Shown here in pieces: positions 63,945-64,000 of a stretch of DNA of 64,000 nucleotides. Origin of the DNA: an uncultured bacterium (GTDB taxonomy: Bacteria > Pseudomonadota > Alphaproteobacteria > Sphingomonadales > Sphingomonadaceae); NCBI GenBank assembly GCA_942636505.2, contig CALOGB020000175.1, positions 111,290 to 175,289 on the forward strand. The letters are read 5' to 3'. Numbering within the stretch: the stretch's first letter is position 1; each line of letters begins with the position of its first letter. Both the position numbers and the translations under genes were made by a program. The notes beneath the pieces were generated by a model, which was given only the letters and a program-made list of their open reading frames with translations, did not search any database and was not told the DNA's origin.

Positions 63945-64000
63945 TTGTAGGTTAAGATGAAGGGACATGTGGGCGGCGGCTTGCGGTTTCCGGGCTCCTC

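Overview
The window is a high-GC, gene-dense chromosomal segment of an alphaproteobacterium, most likely a sphingomonad (Sphingomonas or close relative). The indications are a Shemin-type 5-aminolevulinate synthase (hemA), the alphaproteobacterial ctaB-(short ORF)-ctaG-coxC arrangement, a DUF4167 protein, NPD-type flavin oxidoreductase, SURF1/DUF983 linked to thrC, and dozens of long palindromic repeats. This assignment is inference from gene content; no database was searched. No tRNA, CRISPR array, insertion sequence, prophage or integrase was found. Almost all genes are housekeeping or envelope genes.

Layout. 1-9.8 kb: end of murI, hemA, a Uma2-type protein, a minus-strand operon (lipoprotein, ECF sigma, anti-sigma, DUF3429), the rpiB-glyA-small protein-nrdR operon, a GIY-YIG/TrmJ open frame joined across a repeat, chorismate mutase and rpsD with its promoter and terminator. 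9.8-14.5 kb: S9 and M28 peptidases and agmatine deiminase. 14.7-25.7 kb: a long minus-strand respiratory block read coxB-coxA, then (after a terminator and repeats) a GT-C-like membrane protein-ctaB-short ORF-ctaG-coxC-DUF983-surf1-thrC-RNA methyltransferase. 26-30 kb: pyrE-pdxJ-acpS-lepB-AI-2E family transporter. 30-35.5 kb: a glycan region with two GT4 enzymes, an unknown membrane protein, a DUF2141 protein and a GT39-like enzyme. 35.6-39.9 kb: ubiG, lysC, a nitronate monooxygenase-like enzyme and a lipoprotein. 40.4-45.4 kb: the complete ybgC-tolQ-tolR-tolA-tolB-pal system. 45.6-48.5 kb: a coupled trio (acyltransferase, isoaspartyl peptidase, S1/P1 nuclease). 48.7-56.3 kb: DUF1993, ispG, a DMT transporter plus GNAT, ppa with a 2OG oxygenase, an M61 peptidase, DUF1345. 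56.4-63.6 kb: hisS-prfA-prmC, DUF4167, a CBS protein and a polysaccharide flippase. The last 200 bases look like the promoter and boxA leader of an rRNA operon whose 16S gene lies beyond the window.

The most interesting layer is the repeats. At least five families of palindromic (REP/REPIN-like) elements, about 25 copies, sit mainly at gene ends. Several have moved into operon junctions and now contribute to reading frames: one joins a GIY-YIG frame to trmJ in frame, one supplies the start codon and N-terminus of prmC, one lies at the start of tolB, one forms the edge of a glycosyltransferase start, and one fills the tolQ-tolR gap as an open 61-codon frame that keeps stop/start coupling. Separately, the last quarter of hisS has a very different base composition and an unusual anticodon-binding domain, suggesting a mosaic gene.
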